A stretch of DNA of 64,000 nt. Source: Galeopsis tetrahit (lineage: Eukaryota > Streptophyta > Magnoliopsida > Lamiales > Lamiaceae). The translations under genes were made by a program, and so were the position numbers. The stretch is from positions 76,315,727 through 76,379,726 of the forward strand of contig OY776119.1 in the NCBI GenBank assembly GCA_963675135.1, written 5' to 3'. The number at the start of each line of letters is the position of its first letter. The stretch's first letter is position 1. The notes below the pieces were generated by a model. The model made no database searches. It was not told the origin of the DNA and saw nothing but the letters and a program-made list of their open reading frames with translations. Positions 22,086 to 34,900 of this stretch are shown here, piece after piece.

Positions 22086-23781
22086 TCTTATACACACTTG
22101 CGTGTATATACACTCTTCAATCTCATTAAAATTTTAGGTCTAATTTAATTTTTTCGGTGCAGACAAGGGCGACGGTTTGGGATATAGCCACGGACGGACG
22201 GCGGCTTGGAACGCAACCTTGGACGGACGGTGAGGCCTGGACGAACGGCTAAGCAAACGCGCGCGAATTCGACGAAACAAATGCGGTGACGACGAACGAG
22301 GCTATGGCGGCGAGACTTTGTGCAACAATGAAGAAAGGCTGTGGCGGCGAGGCTTTGAGCGGCGACCGACGAGGCTAGGAGAGGAGTGGGTGTCCCAAGC
22401 AGCGTATTTTATTTTTCACGCTATATGGTTTGAGAGAATAAGGGGAGAATTATGATTATGGAGGAGAAGAGAATTTTCAATCATTCATGAGGTATTGAGA
22501 CGTGTCTTAATCGTACGGTGTGTGCGTATAACCGACTATTGATTATTGTTCATAGTAATCATGGTATTACTAATAATCATTTTTGGTATTATTGAATATA
22601 ATTAGATGTTTGGGATTATTTGTTATTGTATATATATTATTCATGGTATTATTGTTTATTGTTCATGTTATTACTGATAATTATTTTTTGTATTATTGAA
22701 TATAATTAAATGTGTGGAAGTATTTGTTATTATATAAGATATTACTGATCAATATTCATTTTATTACTGATTACTGTTCATGGTATTACTAAATATAATT
22801 ATATGTGTAAAATTATTTGTTATTGTATAAAATGTTACTAATTAATGTTCATGGTATTATTGATTACTATTCGTGGTATTACTTATAATTATTTTTGGTA
22901 TTACTGAATATAATTAGATGTGTGGAATTATTTGTTATTGTATAAAATATTACTAATTACTGTTTATGATTTTGCTATTTATTACTTATTGTACTATAAT
23001 AAAATCATGCCTATAAAATTATTTTGTATTAGAATTTTAAAAAATACACATAAAAAATGGAAAAGAAAGGCAGAAATATAAAAATAAAAGGAAAAAAAAT
23101 ATGAAGAAATAAAAAGTTTGGAATAAAAATTGAAAATGGGAAGAAAAAAGAAAAGGAGTAGAGGGAAGAAAAATTAAAAAGAAAAAAAATCGAGATTTGT
23201 GGCTAATTTCGATAGTTTTTTTTAAATTATATTTTACGATTGTTTTTCTAAAAATATGGGTGACTCGGTGGTGAATCGACGGTAACTCAGCAATGACTCA
23301 GCTGCATATTGTAAATGTTAAATTATGGTTGATTGTATTATATTTTGTGTAAATTAATAAAAGGGTAATATAGTCTTTTAAATGTAATATTTTTAAAAAA
23401 AAATATTTTGAGGGTGGACTCATAAAATGAGCACTTGTAGATAACTGTGGTAAAAAGAAACGATTTGGAGGTGAACTCATAAAATGATCGGATGCAGATA
23501 ATCGTGGTAAAAAGAAATGATTCGGGAGTGAACTAATTAAATGAACATGTGCGGATAAAATATGAATAAAAATTTGAAATTGAAATCAAATTGTAACCAT
23601 ACCTTGGAGGTACACAAGTACAAATTGTAACCATACCTTGGAGGTACACAAGTACAGAAGTAATACATCATATAAAACGAGAAACTTATACACAAAAAAG
23701 AGAATAATACATCATAATTTTTTTGTGAAATTTCAAAATATTACTCGGCAAAAAGCATTGACACTTTCATGCAAGAATTTA
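22086..23781. other. GC-rich island and 'GGTATTACT' repeat tract, no gene
   Basis: From about 22150 to 22400 the sequence is GC-rich with repeated 'GGACGGACGG' and 'GGCGGCGAGGCTTTG' words but has no long ORF. From about 22540 to 22990 degenerate motifs 'GGTATTACT', 'GAATATAATTAGATGTGTGG' and 'TTATTTGTTATTGTATAAAA' repeat. 'TTATACACACTTGCG' at about 22089 and its partial inverse near 22525 could be ends of an element. Similar 'GGTATTACTG' words, inverted, recur at 54280-55075. From 23000 to 23580 I see nothing specific. Confidence 0.4.
23587..23654 (+). repeat. Exact 34-bp tandem duplication
   Basis: The unit begins CAAATTGTAACCATACCTTG and is present twice in a row without a mismatch. It is a short local duplication and therefore probably recent. 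Confidence 0.9.
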
Positions 23782-24838
23782 GGGAAAATTTTAGTTTTAG
23801 TCCTATAAGTTTGATACATTCCAAAATAAATCTTTTAAGTTTCAACTTTATAAAATACTTCATTTACCTTCCAATTTAATCATTTTTTACATCAATTTTA
23901 ATCATTTATCTTTCTAATAAATTAAAGCTGCCTGATTCCGGTGAAATGTACCACATTTATTTAAAAAATGTCATGTCATCTGCCACAAGTTCAATTAAAA
24001 ACAAAATTGAAATATACACCATTGATAAAACAATTCTATAATTAAAAATAATTTTTTTTTGAGATAATTAAAAATAAAATTGACAACAACTAAATTAAAA
24101 CATAACAATTTAAAATATATGAAGTTGTTCATATCAATTGATGTTTACAATATAATAAAGTTGTATTTCAATCTTTCCAAAAACTAACATTTCACTTAAA
24201 AGATTGAGAATACAACTTCCATTTTTGAAAAAAAAAAAAAAGTTATAGCTAAAGTTATCCACCAAAACAACCAAAGTACCTTAAACAAGTAAAATATACG
24301 ACAAAAACAAAAATCATGTTTAAAAGGCAAAAACCAAAGTTCACAATTTTTTTGTTTCTCTTCTTCGTGACCAATATTCTCTTCATAATGCTTTCCACTC
24401 TTGTTAATACAAAAAAAAATGGTAACTAACTCGAATATTGCTCAAAACTGTATTATTTATACACATTCTTAAAATAAAATTATATGTAAATTTTATTGAG
24501 AACTTTTTAAAATATTGAAAACTTTTTTGAACTTCTTAAAATATACCTCTAGTCAATTGATATTATTAACAAAAGAAAAAATATATATCACAACAAAAAC
24601 TATATATATTCCCCATGTAGTGGACAATGGTCATATTATTAATAAAAGAAAAAAATTAAGTAGACATGAGAAAAAATTAAAAATAGGATGATGTGGCAGT
24701 CAGCACATTCCACCGCAATTAAAATTGATGTAAAAAAGGATTAAATTGAAAGGTAAATGACGTATTTTATAAAATTGAAATTTAAAAGATTTATTTTGGA
24801 ATGTATCAAACTTATAGACTAAAACTAAAATTTTCCTC
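23782..24838. mobile_element. Non-autonomous Mutator-like element with 9-bp target duplication
   Basis: It is flanked by AAGAATTTA (23773-23781 and 24839-24847). The left end is GGGAAAATTTTAGTTTTAGT and the right end in reverse is GAGGAAAATTTTAGTTTTAG. The arms stay similar for about 150 bp or more ('TTTGATACATTCCAAAATAA', 'GTAAATGACGTATTTTATAA' and inverses). The interior (24000-24690) is AT-rich and non-coding. Long TIRs plus a 9-bp duplication indicate the Mutator superfamily. Confidence 0.75.
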
Positions 24839-25409
24839 AAGAATTTATCATAAACATAATTATAATTTGAATTAAAAATTCCACGTCCAATAATTGCTTC
24901 TTGAAAAAAAAATAGAAGTAGTCAAGCTATGAATTAAATGATAGGGCCTATGATAGTTGAAGGATGACTGACTTATTAGTTATTAATCACCAAGTTTGAA
25001 GTATGACTAACTTATTAATCACCCAATTTAATAGAGTTGATTAATATACGGGGATGGATAATTAGGTTCTCACATTGGAGTTTAATTAGATCTAAAATAT
25101 ATTTTATCAATATATAAAGATACATTTAGTTGTATGTATACTAAATTATTAAAAGACATAATATTTATTATTTACTTTGAATCAATTGAAATACTTAAAT
25201 TTAATCATAAATATCTCAATATATCTATCAAAACGTAGTATTAGAACAAAAATCATAAAATAATCCAAATCGGGAGATAATAAATCATAATCTACGAAAA
25301 TATAGGTGATTGTCTTTGTTCAACCATTTTACTTTGCATGGCATTTATACATCAATTGATTTGATCTTATCTGTTTTATTTTATACACGCAATTCATTAT
25401 ATATTCAAT

Positions 25410-26131
25410 GGGTTGGTCTGCTATGCACTCGAGTGCATGTTGTGCACTCTAGTTCATGTTGCACTTTTCAGTTGTACTGATTTCCACTTTTTCATGATTT
25501 ACATTTTTTAGTAAAATGGTGTTGCACTTTTCAATTATTAAACTGTATAATAATATTTTTATTTATAGTAACTTACACTTTTTAGTAATATTCTGTTGCA
25601 TTTTTCAGTTTAATAATTTACACTTTTCATTAAAAATTGTAATACTGACTTGCATTTTTTAATAATATTGTGTTGCACTTTTCAGTTATAGACTCTTACA
25701 CTTTCAGTCATATTGACTTACACTTTTCATTAATATTGTGATGCTCTTTTCAATAATACCGACTTGCACATTTCAGAAATATAATATTTCACTTTTAGTT
25801 ATACTAACTTATACTTTTAAAGCTTGTTTGGTTTGCTAGATAGGATAGATTATATTAGGATAAGATTTAGTGGGACAATTTGAAAATTTGATTTAAAATT
25901 CATGTTTGGATTGATGAATTAAATTTTAAAGTTTATATGATAATTTATAATCAAGTTGTTTGGATTGTAGGATAAAATTGAAAAATATTATTATACAGTT
26001 TAATAATTGAAAAGTGCAATACCATTTTACCAAAAAGTGTAAATTATGAAAAAGTGCAACTCAGTACAACTAAAAAGTGCAACATGGACTAGAGTGCACA
26101 ACATGCATTCAAGTGTATATTAGACTAAACC
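25410..26131. mobile_element. Foldback-type TIR element, copy C (722 bp)
   Basis: It is flanked by ATATTCAAT (25401-25409 and 26132-26140). The left end is GGGTTGGTCTGCTATGCACT and the right end in reverse is GGTTTAGTCTAATATACACT. Both continue into 'GCATGTTGTGCACTCTAGT' and 'TGCACTTTTCARTTATT' words. About 25830-25980 looks different ('TTGTTTGGTTTGCTAGATAG') and may be a nested small element. There is no coding capacity. Confidence 0.75.
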
Positions 26132-26252
26132 ATATTCAATTGATCTTTATCTGTTTTATTTTATAAACGCAATTCATTATATATATATATATATATATTT
26201 TTTTTTTTTAAAATTTTTGTATATTTTTGTAAGTCATGTTTCTAAATAAATA

Positions 26253-26524
26253 CTTCCTCCGTCCCACTATAAGTTTCTCACTTTCTTTTATGGATGTCCC
26301 ACAATAAGTTTCCCATTTCATTTTTTTCCATTTTTGGCATATAATTTTCTCTCTCTCAATCACATCACTTATATTTTATCTATTATTTTATTCTACTTCA
26401 TCTCATACTCATCTATTATTTTCTCTCACACCATCACGTCATTTATATTTTATCTATTATTTTATAATATTCCTTAATTAAAACAATAAAAAGAAGTGGG
26501 AAACTTACTTAGGGACGGAGGGAG
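26253..26524. mobile_element. Stowaway-like MITE
   Basis: It begins CTTCCTCCGTCCCACTATAA and ends AGGGACGGAGGGAG, with TA on both sides. The subterminal 'AAGTTTCCCATTTC' is mirrored by 'GTGGGAAACTTACTT'. It is non-coding. Confidence 0.8.
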
Positions 26525-26601
26525 TATATTGTTTTCAAAAAGACAATATGAGTTTTTTTTTTTTTTTAAATAGCATAGAAGACACACACCTGAAACATAT
26601 A

Positions 26602-26862
26602 CTCCCTCCATCCACCAAATGTAGTCACATGGGGGGTGGGCACAAGTTTTAAGAAAAATATAGATAAAGTAGATAAAATAAGGGTATTATAAGGTATTGT
26701 GGGGTCCATTGTGAATAAAGTGATTGTTTGTGAATAAAGTTGATTGCAAATTAAGTAGTTAAGTGATGGTTGATGGTGATGGTTTCCATAAGGTGCATGT
26801 GACTACATTTGGTGGACAAAGAATATGGGACAAATGAGATTACATTTGATGGACGGAGGGAG
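26602..26862. mobile_element. Stowaway-like MITE, sister of the enolase intron copy
   Basis: It begins CTCCCTCCATCCACCAAATG and ends GATGGACGGAGGGAG, with TA flanks. It is the inverse orientation of the element at 9833-10094 and about the same length (261 versus 262 bp). Confidence 0.85.
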
Positions 26863-26903
26863 TATATGCTAATGACTTTTTCAATGCACCAAATTAGTCA
26901 ACC

Positions 26904-27886
26904 TTTTTTTTTTTACACTAGCAAGTACATAGCTTTCATCGAAAAATCATCATTTATACTCAAAACTCTGCTACGTCCGCTATCCACCGAGGTACATATG
27001 CGTCTCTCCATTCCCGAGAAGAGCGAGTCATTGTCGCCCAACTAGCAATCTTGTCGGCTGCCTTATTTCTTGTCCTGGGTATATGTACAACCTTGCACAC
27101 CACAAAGTTGTTCTTCAATTCCTTTATTCTCTCCAGTACAAAACCCTCCGGACTCCACACATGTTCTTCTTTGTTTACTAACTGTATTGCCTCTATGGAG
27201 TCCGAACACACAACCACCTGTCGCAGTCTGTTCGCCACGCACCATTTTAATCCCTCTTCGATTGCCCGTAATTCAGCTTCCACCACGGATCTCAGGTGAT
27301 CGATGACCCTTTCTTGAGCCGCAATCAATTGCTTATTCTGATTGGCCATCACTGCTCCAACCCCAAAAGCGTTTTTGTCGTCCTTGAAGGCGACATCAAC
27401 CTTAATCCAGCAGCAGTTCGTTGGGGCATCTACATTTACCATACCCCGCACATCCCTCACCCCAGCTACCCTCCGTAGTTTCTGATAGTCTGTTAGAAGT
27501 GCCACGGCCCAGTCCACATTCGCCCCTCTCCTTATCCCTCCCATGCTCAAATCAGGCATTGCTCGATCTCCATGTAGCATTGTGCACCTATCCTTCCACA
27601 CTCCCCATGCCATGATTGCTACCTCCTCCATTGACATGGTTCCTCTGTGTTCCTCTATCTTACCTATCATATCTTACCTATCAAGTCCACCGCAACCAAT
27701 CCCTCTCCTCCTTTCAGCATATTCCACCATCTCCTTTTCTTCCAAACTTGTTTAACGAAAGGGCAATAAAATAGAGCATGAGTAGTGGTTGCTTTTGCTG
27801 CATTGCATCTCCCACATACCCCTGTGCATGGGACGTGGTGTCTCTCCAAGTTACCTTCCGTTGGCAATATTTTAAGTATTACTTTC
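26904..27886 (-). pseudogene. LINE 3' half: zf-RVT end and RNase H domain
   Basis: This is the downstream part of a plant L1-type LINE, split from its upstream part (41051-45045) by the LTR retrotransposon at 27887-41045. On the minus strand 27867-27667 encodes the zinc-binding end of the reverse transcriptase region ('CGRCNAAKATTTHALFYCP'). A frame change then leads into 27670-26960, an RNase H-like domain with acidic residues in 'WIKVDVAF', 'AELRAIEEGL' and 'CSDSIEAI' and a C-terminal 'RTRNKAAD'. The poly(A) tail reads as poly(T) at 26904-26914. The frame shift makes it a pseudogene. Confidence 0.9.
27882..27886. repeat. Target-site duplication of the Sirevirus, left copy
   Basis: CTTTC immediately precedes the TG of the 5' LTR. 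The same five bases at 41046-41050 follow the CA of the 3' LTR. Confidence 0.95.
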
Positions 27887-29197
27887 TGTTGGGATATGAA
27901 TCCTAAAACAAGTCCTAAATGATGATAAAAGATAAAAGATAAAGTTTTGATAAGCCAAAAGAAGTTTGAATTTTTCTAAGTGTTGACTAATCTAGTCTAG
28001 TTAAGTTGAAATCATCTTGAACTAAGATCAGTAGAGTTCACATGAGTTAACATATGAAAAGACAGGTACTTATAATTGATATCATGTTATCACTTCATAT
28101 GTGTTTATACTAACTGTTTAGATTGTTATTGAGCTATAAATAATCATTGTATAGAGCTCATAATTTTAAATGTAATAGATAGATTCATTGTATAGTTTTC
28201 TAAGTTGACTAAGCTTGTAACAAGAGTTTAATGTAATGTAATAGTCTTGTTAGGATTAGATGATAGGACTAGATTAGTTCTATGTTGTAATCTGAAGAAG
28301 TCTACTGCACAAGTCAAGTTGAAGACGCAGTCTACTACTAGACAAGATAGGTGCGACTCAACAAAACAAGACTGAAGTTAGTTACAGAAACGCGGTTTAA
28401 AGAATAAAGATAGAAAGGAGTTAGTTAGAAATAACTACTTGAACAAGAAACGCGTGGAAGGATAAGAAGATTCAGTTAGAAGTTAGTTTTCAAGAAGAGG
28501 TTGTTACACAACTGAAAGTTCTTGGAATTAGAAGTCTATAAATACCCCAAGGTATTCATTCATTAAAGACTACTGAAATATTGATACTACAACATATTGA
28601 AGCATTATTGAAGATTCAAAGAAGAAGTTACTCTCAGAGATTGAAGTTCAGAAAGTGAAGCTACACAAGTCAAGTGAAGATCGAAGAAGGCTACTACTGA
28701 ACGAAGAGAAGTTTTATTTTCGTTTATTGTTTCAAGTTGCTAGTTACTTGTAAAATAGCTAGTAAGATCGAAGATATATCTGGAGATATAATCGAGAAGA
28801 TCTAAGTCGTATTTCTTGGGACTTAAAGCTACAAGAACATATTACTCCATTGGACGAGTTAATAAGAATTTCACAACTGGGTTTGTGAGAGTGGATGTAG
28901 ACAAGTTGTCGAACCACTATAAATCTCGTGTTTGATTTACTTTACTATTTTGTTTGTTGTTTAATTGATTAACTGTTTGATTGATTGAATTACATAACTG
29001 AACAAGACTAGTTGAGTAAACACTGAAACAGACTTTTCGAAATAAGTTGAGTATAATCTTTAATTGGGCTCATTGTTAATTTCGTATTCCGCACATTGTA
29101 ATTCTGATATATCGAAAGATTTTAGAAAAGTCTATTCACCCCTCTCTAGACATTTTCTTTAGCTTCCCTCGATATTAACTCAACTTAGGGACCTACA
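27887..29197 (+). repeat. 5' LTR
   Basis: It starts TGTTGGGATATG and ends ...GGGACCTACA. 'CTATAAATACCCCAAGG' near 28538-28554 is a likely TATA region. It is nearly identical to the LTR at 39723-41045. Confidence 0.95.
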
Positions 29198-29199
29198 AG

Positions 29200-29211
29200 T
29201 GGTATCAGAGC
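29200..29211 (+). promoter_or_regulatory. Primer binding site (tRNA-Met)
   Basis: TGGTATCAGAGC begins two bases after the 5' LTR. This is the standard plant copia primer site, complementary to the 3' end of initiator methionine tRNA. Confidence 0.95.
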
Positions 29212-29367
29212 AGTAGTTTACGAACTGCTGTTTCTTGATAACCAACACAAGACTTGGGTGAAGTCTTGGCCCGAGACTATACGTGCTCTTACGTACTCTT
29301 TATCACTATACTTGAAAAAATATCTGCTTCTTGATACTATACTGTGTCATACGTATTTTCTTGAATC

Positions 29368-31911
29368 ATGTCACTCGAAATCAGCGCTAACAAGTTACCT
29401 AAGTTTCAGGTTCAGGACTATGACTATTGGAAACTAAGGATGGAAGCCATCTTCAGTTCCACTCACGACTTAATGATCTCCGTCATCACTGAAGGTCCGA
29501 TAGTGACCATGATTCCTAATACTGCTGCCCTCGACATAAATCAACCCGTGGGTACACTCGTCAAGAAACCAAGGTCAGAACTAACCTCAGAAGAAATGAG
29601 ACAGAATAATTTGGATAGCTTGGCTAAGAATTACATCTTACACACTCTACCTAACGAGTATCTGGGAAAAGTGTTAAAATGTAAAACTGCCAAAGAAATG
29701 TGGGATCGCTTAGCTATCATTTGTGAAGGGACATCCCTAATCAAAGAAAGCAAGCTTTCTACTGCAGACCAAAGATTTGAATCATTTCATATGAAAGCTG
29801 GTGAAACAATAGACCAGTTGGATACTCGTTTTACCAAAATCATGAATGACTTGGAAGTCCTTGGTAAATCTTATACTCCACGTGAAATCAATCTTAGGAT
29901 TCTCAAAAGCCTTGATAGTCGATGGAAAATGGTAAAAATGCTTGTTAAGAATACCCAAGATATAGATGTGTGGACATCAGAGACCATGTTTCAAACTCTA
30001 AAGGCTCATGAGTTTGATTTAGACGAAGATGAACCTATAGCAAGTAGTGACAGAGAACATGCTGTTTCTAAGAACGTTGCTTTTAAGACTAGTTCATCTA
30101 AGATAGACAGGTCGAAGTCTAAAACTAGGTCTACTTCTGTGAAAGACGAGTTAGATACTGATCTTAGTCTGAAGGATCAGGTAAGCCTCATGGTTAGAAA
30201 GTTTGATAGGCTGAATAAACGTTTTGGAAGATATAAGAAGTTCTATAGAGAGCATAGAGGGTCTGCTTCTAAGAACTCGTCTGAGACCAGACGAGACCGA
30301 AACTCGTCCGAAAGGAGAGACGAAGTCTCGAAAGGTAACAGACAAGATAGAGAGTCTGATGGTAGGAAGATTACTCGTTCTGATAGACGTGATAAGCGAA
30401 GGAATAACTCTCCTATTAAAAAGGCTACTAATGATCTCTTGTGCTATAATTGTGAAAAGCCAGGTCATTACATATATGAATGTCCAGACCTAAGCACTGA
30501 TGATCGAGAAGAACGCAAAGCACGAAGGGAAAGTAGATACAATCGTGGCAAGAAGGCAATGATGGCCAATGATGACTCTGAGTCTGACTCAGACGAGTTA
30601 CCATCATCCTCATCTAGCTACCCGTCTGAACCAGATCACGATGAAGCTTTCATAGTAGATGATGGTCTATGCTACATGGCTAAAATCGACCAATAGGTAT
30701 CATCTGCTACTTCTTTTCAATCTTGTGATGAATCAGATTCTGATGAAAGTGATACTGCTAGTAGCAAAGTAGGGAGTAGCCTTCAGCACTCTACTAGTGC
30801 AGTTGAAGACGACCTCCTACTTGCTAACAAGGCAATCATTGAAGTCAGTGACGAAAACATCATTTTAAGACAAGAAATCATTGATCTTAAGGAAGCTCAG
30901 TCTAAAGTAGATCCTAATATAACAGTCCTAAATGAACGCCTGCAAGAAGAGTTGAGTCAACTCAAAGACAAGTGTGCATTAACAGACAAGTTGTATCAAG
31001 ACCTACTTAAGACACATGCGACTGAGAAACATGAATTCAATGTTTTAAAAAGTAAGTGCAAAAAGCTTGAAGAACGTAATAAGTTCTTAGAAACCGAGGT
31101 TGTCACATTAGACCTTAAACTTACTGACCTGGTTAACTCTTCTAAGGTTAACCTTGAACTGTCAGATAAGTATAGGGCTCCTGCTGACAAGACAGGCATA
31201 GGTGCTGAGACATCAAGCTCATCTACTCAAGTTCCTAAGAACCCTACTATTTTCATCTCAAGCTCTTTGACTAATGATAAAGGAAAAAGACCAATGATAT
31301 ACGATATTGGAACTCCATCCGAAGGCACTGTACCCAAACAGACTCAAGTTAACATTCCAATTACCAAGGGAGGTAAAAAGAAAGTTAACAACAAGCCTGT
31401 TCCGTTTAAGACAAGTCAACAAAGGACTAGGAGTCGTGGACGACCAAATCAGGTCAGATACGAGGACTGGTATCCCGAGGAGACGAGTACTAGACAAGTG
31501 CAGACTAGACGACAAGAGTCTAGACCTCCTTTCATAAGGCAGTCTCAACTCTACTCGTCTAGACCTATACAGGAAGGTCCAAAATATCGTACACAAACTG
31601 TCCTATATCCTCCACCTTTGTCATATGATATCAAAGGAGAAGAAAGACCTAAACATGTCTATAAACCGTATGGACCTAATGCATATAAACCCTACTCTGA
31701 CTATCATAGACAAGTGCCTGCTCAAGTAAAGATTAAGTCGAAAGGCTATCTCCAAAGAGTAGACCCGAACTCGACTGATAGGCCAGATAAGGACAACAAG
31801 GTCTTATTTTGCAACAAATATGGTCGAAAGCTCAGAAGATCAAATCTGTTCAGGACTCCAATGTACATTTGGATTCCATTGAACTCGACTAACCCCCCAG
31901 GACCCCAATAA
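29368..31911 (+). pseudogene. Sirevirus gag, interrupted by an in-frame UAG
   Basis: Codons 1-442 (29368-30696) carry the copia gag/UBN2-like region ('YDYWKLRMEAIF', 'AKEMWDRL') and a CCHC knuckle, C-Y-N-C-x4-H-x4-C, at about residues 359-372. A TAG at 30694-30696 (context CAA TAG GTA) interrupts it. The same frame then stays open to 31911 through a coiled-coil-like stretch (about 30840-31180), an Arg/Gln-rich region, and a damaged second knuckle near 31810. Pol lies in another frame, so there is also a frame change near 31830-31930. Whether the UAG is a lesion or a read-through site cannot be told from sequence. Confidence 0.85.
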
Positions 31912-31931
31912 ACAAAGAGGGTACCTAAATT

Positions 31932-34900
31932 ATGAAATATCATCTAATGCAGGGTCGACTCGATCTATACAAGAAGGGTGGCTCAATAGGAGAAACTTGG
32001 TACATAGACAGTGGTTGTTCACACCACATGACTGGTACCAAGACTCTCTTATCAAGCTACCATGAGCAAGAAGGACCAAAAGTAATATTTGGTGATAGCT
32101 CCACTGTTGTTACCAAAGGATTCGGTTACATTCGGAATGGAGACATAGAGATCCAAGATGTCTCATATGTTGAAGGCTTGAAATACAATTTACTCTCTGT
32201 TTCACAATTCTGTGATCGTGGATACAAGGTGCAGTTCAAGAGTTGCAAATGTGAAATCATTGATAAGAGGACACACACAGTCCTACTGGTCGGCATAAGA
32301 CAAGGAAGTGTGTACATAGTGAACTGGAACAGTTGTCCGAGGGACACCTGTCTACTTACTAAGAATCCTAAAGAACTTGGCTGGCTCTGGCATAGACGCC
32401 TCTGTCATCTAAACTTTAAGGTTCTTAATAAAATAGCCAGAGACTATCTTGTGGAAGGTATTCCCAATGAAGTCTACTACAAGTCACATGTATGCACGTC
32501 CTGTCAGAAAGGTAAACAGGTAAAAGGTTCCTTTAAATCTATTCCATCTCTCTCAACAAGTAGAGTTCTCGAACTCCTACATATGGACCTACATGGCCCA
32601 ATAACTCCTCCAACTTTGAACGGTAGAAGGTACACACTTGTTGTGGTAGATGACTATTCTAAGTTCACTTGGGTAGTCTTCTTACACAAGAAGAGTGATA
32701 CACAAACACTTTTGCCTGATCTGTTGAAGAAATTACAGGTTGAGAAGAATTAGTCCATTGTCAAGATCCGTAATGACAAGGGTACTGAATTCATTAACTG
32801 CTATATTAAAGAATTTTGTTCTAAGCGTGGCATCCAGCACCTTACTAGTGCAGCAAGGACACCACAACAAAATGGAGTAGCAGAGCGAAGGAATAGAACC
32901 CTTAAGGAGGCCTGCAGGACCATGCTAACAGAGTATAATACTCCTCAGAAGTTTTGGGCAGAAGCAATCAATACTGCATGCCATTCCCAAAACAGAAGTG
33001 CCATCAATAAAGCACTAGGTAAGACGCCCTATGAGGTATGGAAAGGTCGAAAACCCAGAGTTTCATATTTTCATATATTTGGCTGTAAGTGTTTTATCCA
33101 TAACAATGGGAAAAGCAAGTTGAATGCATTCGATGCTAAAGCAGACGAGGGGATATTCTTAGGATACTCCTCAACTAGCAAAGCATTCAGAGTATTCAAC
33201 TACTCTACCCTATGTGTGGAAGAAACACCACATGTGGTTTTCGATGAATCTCAACAGGACTCGTCTGCCAACAAGATCAGTGAGAAAGTCACTGAGCTAA
33301 CTATCGAATCTGACAAAGATCCAGAGGTATATGAATCCGTTCAAGCATACAATCCATTCATGAAAGCCCTCGAATCTGATGACAAGGAAAAGGTAATTGC
33401 TCAAGGTAAGTCTTCTAGACCAGTAGACATGCCTGCTCTAGTTGACTCATCTACTCCAGGTAAATCTGTTGATGATACAAATGATGTTGACATGCATGAT
33501 GCTGTACATGATATAGATGATAGTGCTACTGTTAAGAATAGAAATACATGGAAATCTGCACATAATACTGAAAACATCATTGGAGACTCTACTGTTGGTG
33601 TAAAGACTAGACGACAACTCTTTGAGTCACAAGAACAACCTAGTCCATCTTTGTTTTGCTGGTGTTGTTTCCTCTCATCTATCGAGCCTAAAACCATTAA
33701 AGAGGCTTTGGCTGATAGTAATTGGATCATCGCTATGCAAGACGAGTTGAATCAGTTTGTTCGAAATGACGTCTGGGAACTTGTCGATAGACCTAAACAT
33801 CATAATGTAGTTGGCACTCGATGGATTTTCAAGAATAAGAAAGATGAGAATGATGTAGTTGTTCGTAATAAGGCTAGACTAGTCGCCCAAGGCTATTCAC
33901 AAGCTGAAGGCATAGATTATGATGAAACATATGCTCCTGTTGCTAGACTAGAAGCCATTCGATTGTTCCTTGCATATGCTGCTTACATGAAATTTACCGT
34001 ATATCAAATGGATGTTAAAAGTGCATTTCTTAATGGTATTCTTGCGGAAGAAGTGTATGTTGAACAACCTCCAGGTTTCGAAGTCAAAGGTGACCAAGTT
34101 TACAGATTAAAAAAGGCCTTATATGGACTAAAGCAAGCTCCAAGAGCCTGGTATGATACTCTCTCTCTCTTTCTATTAGAAAATGGTTTTACTAAGGGCA
34201 AGGTAGATAGAACCCTGTTCAGAAGACAAGAAGGGAAGGACATTTTACTCGTCCAAATTTACGTAGATGACATCATTTTTGGGTCACCTAACAAGAAGCT
34301 GAGTGAAAGTTTTTCAACACTCATGCAAAGTAAATTTGAGATGTCTATGATGGGTGAAATGAATTACTTTCTTGGTCTTCAAGTAAAACAGACCCCAGAA
34401 GGGATTTTCATAAATCAAGCAAAGTATACTCGTAATCTACTAGACAAGTATGGTATTAAGACATGTAAATCTTCTGGAGTACCTATGCAACCTACTTACA
34501 GGATGGATCCAGACGAGAATGGTAAGTGTGCTGATCAAACTCATTACCGTGGTCTTATTGGTTCATTACTGTACTTGACTGCTAGTAGACCTGATATTGC
34601 ATTTTCTGTTGGTGTATGTGCTCGTTTTCAAGCTAACCCAAAAGAGAGTCATATGGAAACCACTAAAAAGATATTGAAATATTTGAAAGGAACCATCAAT
34701 CGTGGTATATGGTATCCTTCAAATGATGATTTATCTCTAAGTGGCTACTCTGATTCTGATTTTGGTGGTTGTAGAATAGATAGGAAATCTACATCTGGTT
34801 CTTGTCAATTCTTAGGCACAAAACTCATTTCATGGTTTTCGAAAAAGCAGACAAGTGTTGCTACCTCTACTACTGAAGCCGAGTACATGGCTGCTGGTAG

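Noticed and set aside
22150..22400. GC-rich island as a possible gene
   Set aside because: No ORF of useful length, repeated GGACGGACGG words and no domain.
27051..27615. Several plus-strand ORFs opposite the LINE RNase H region
   Set aside because: They are shadows of the minus-strand coding frame with no family similarity.
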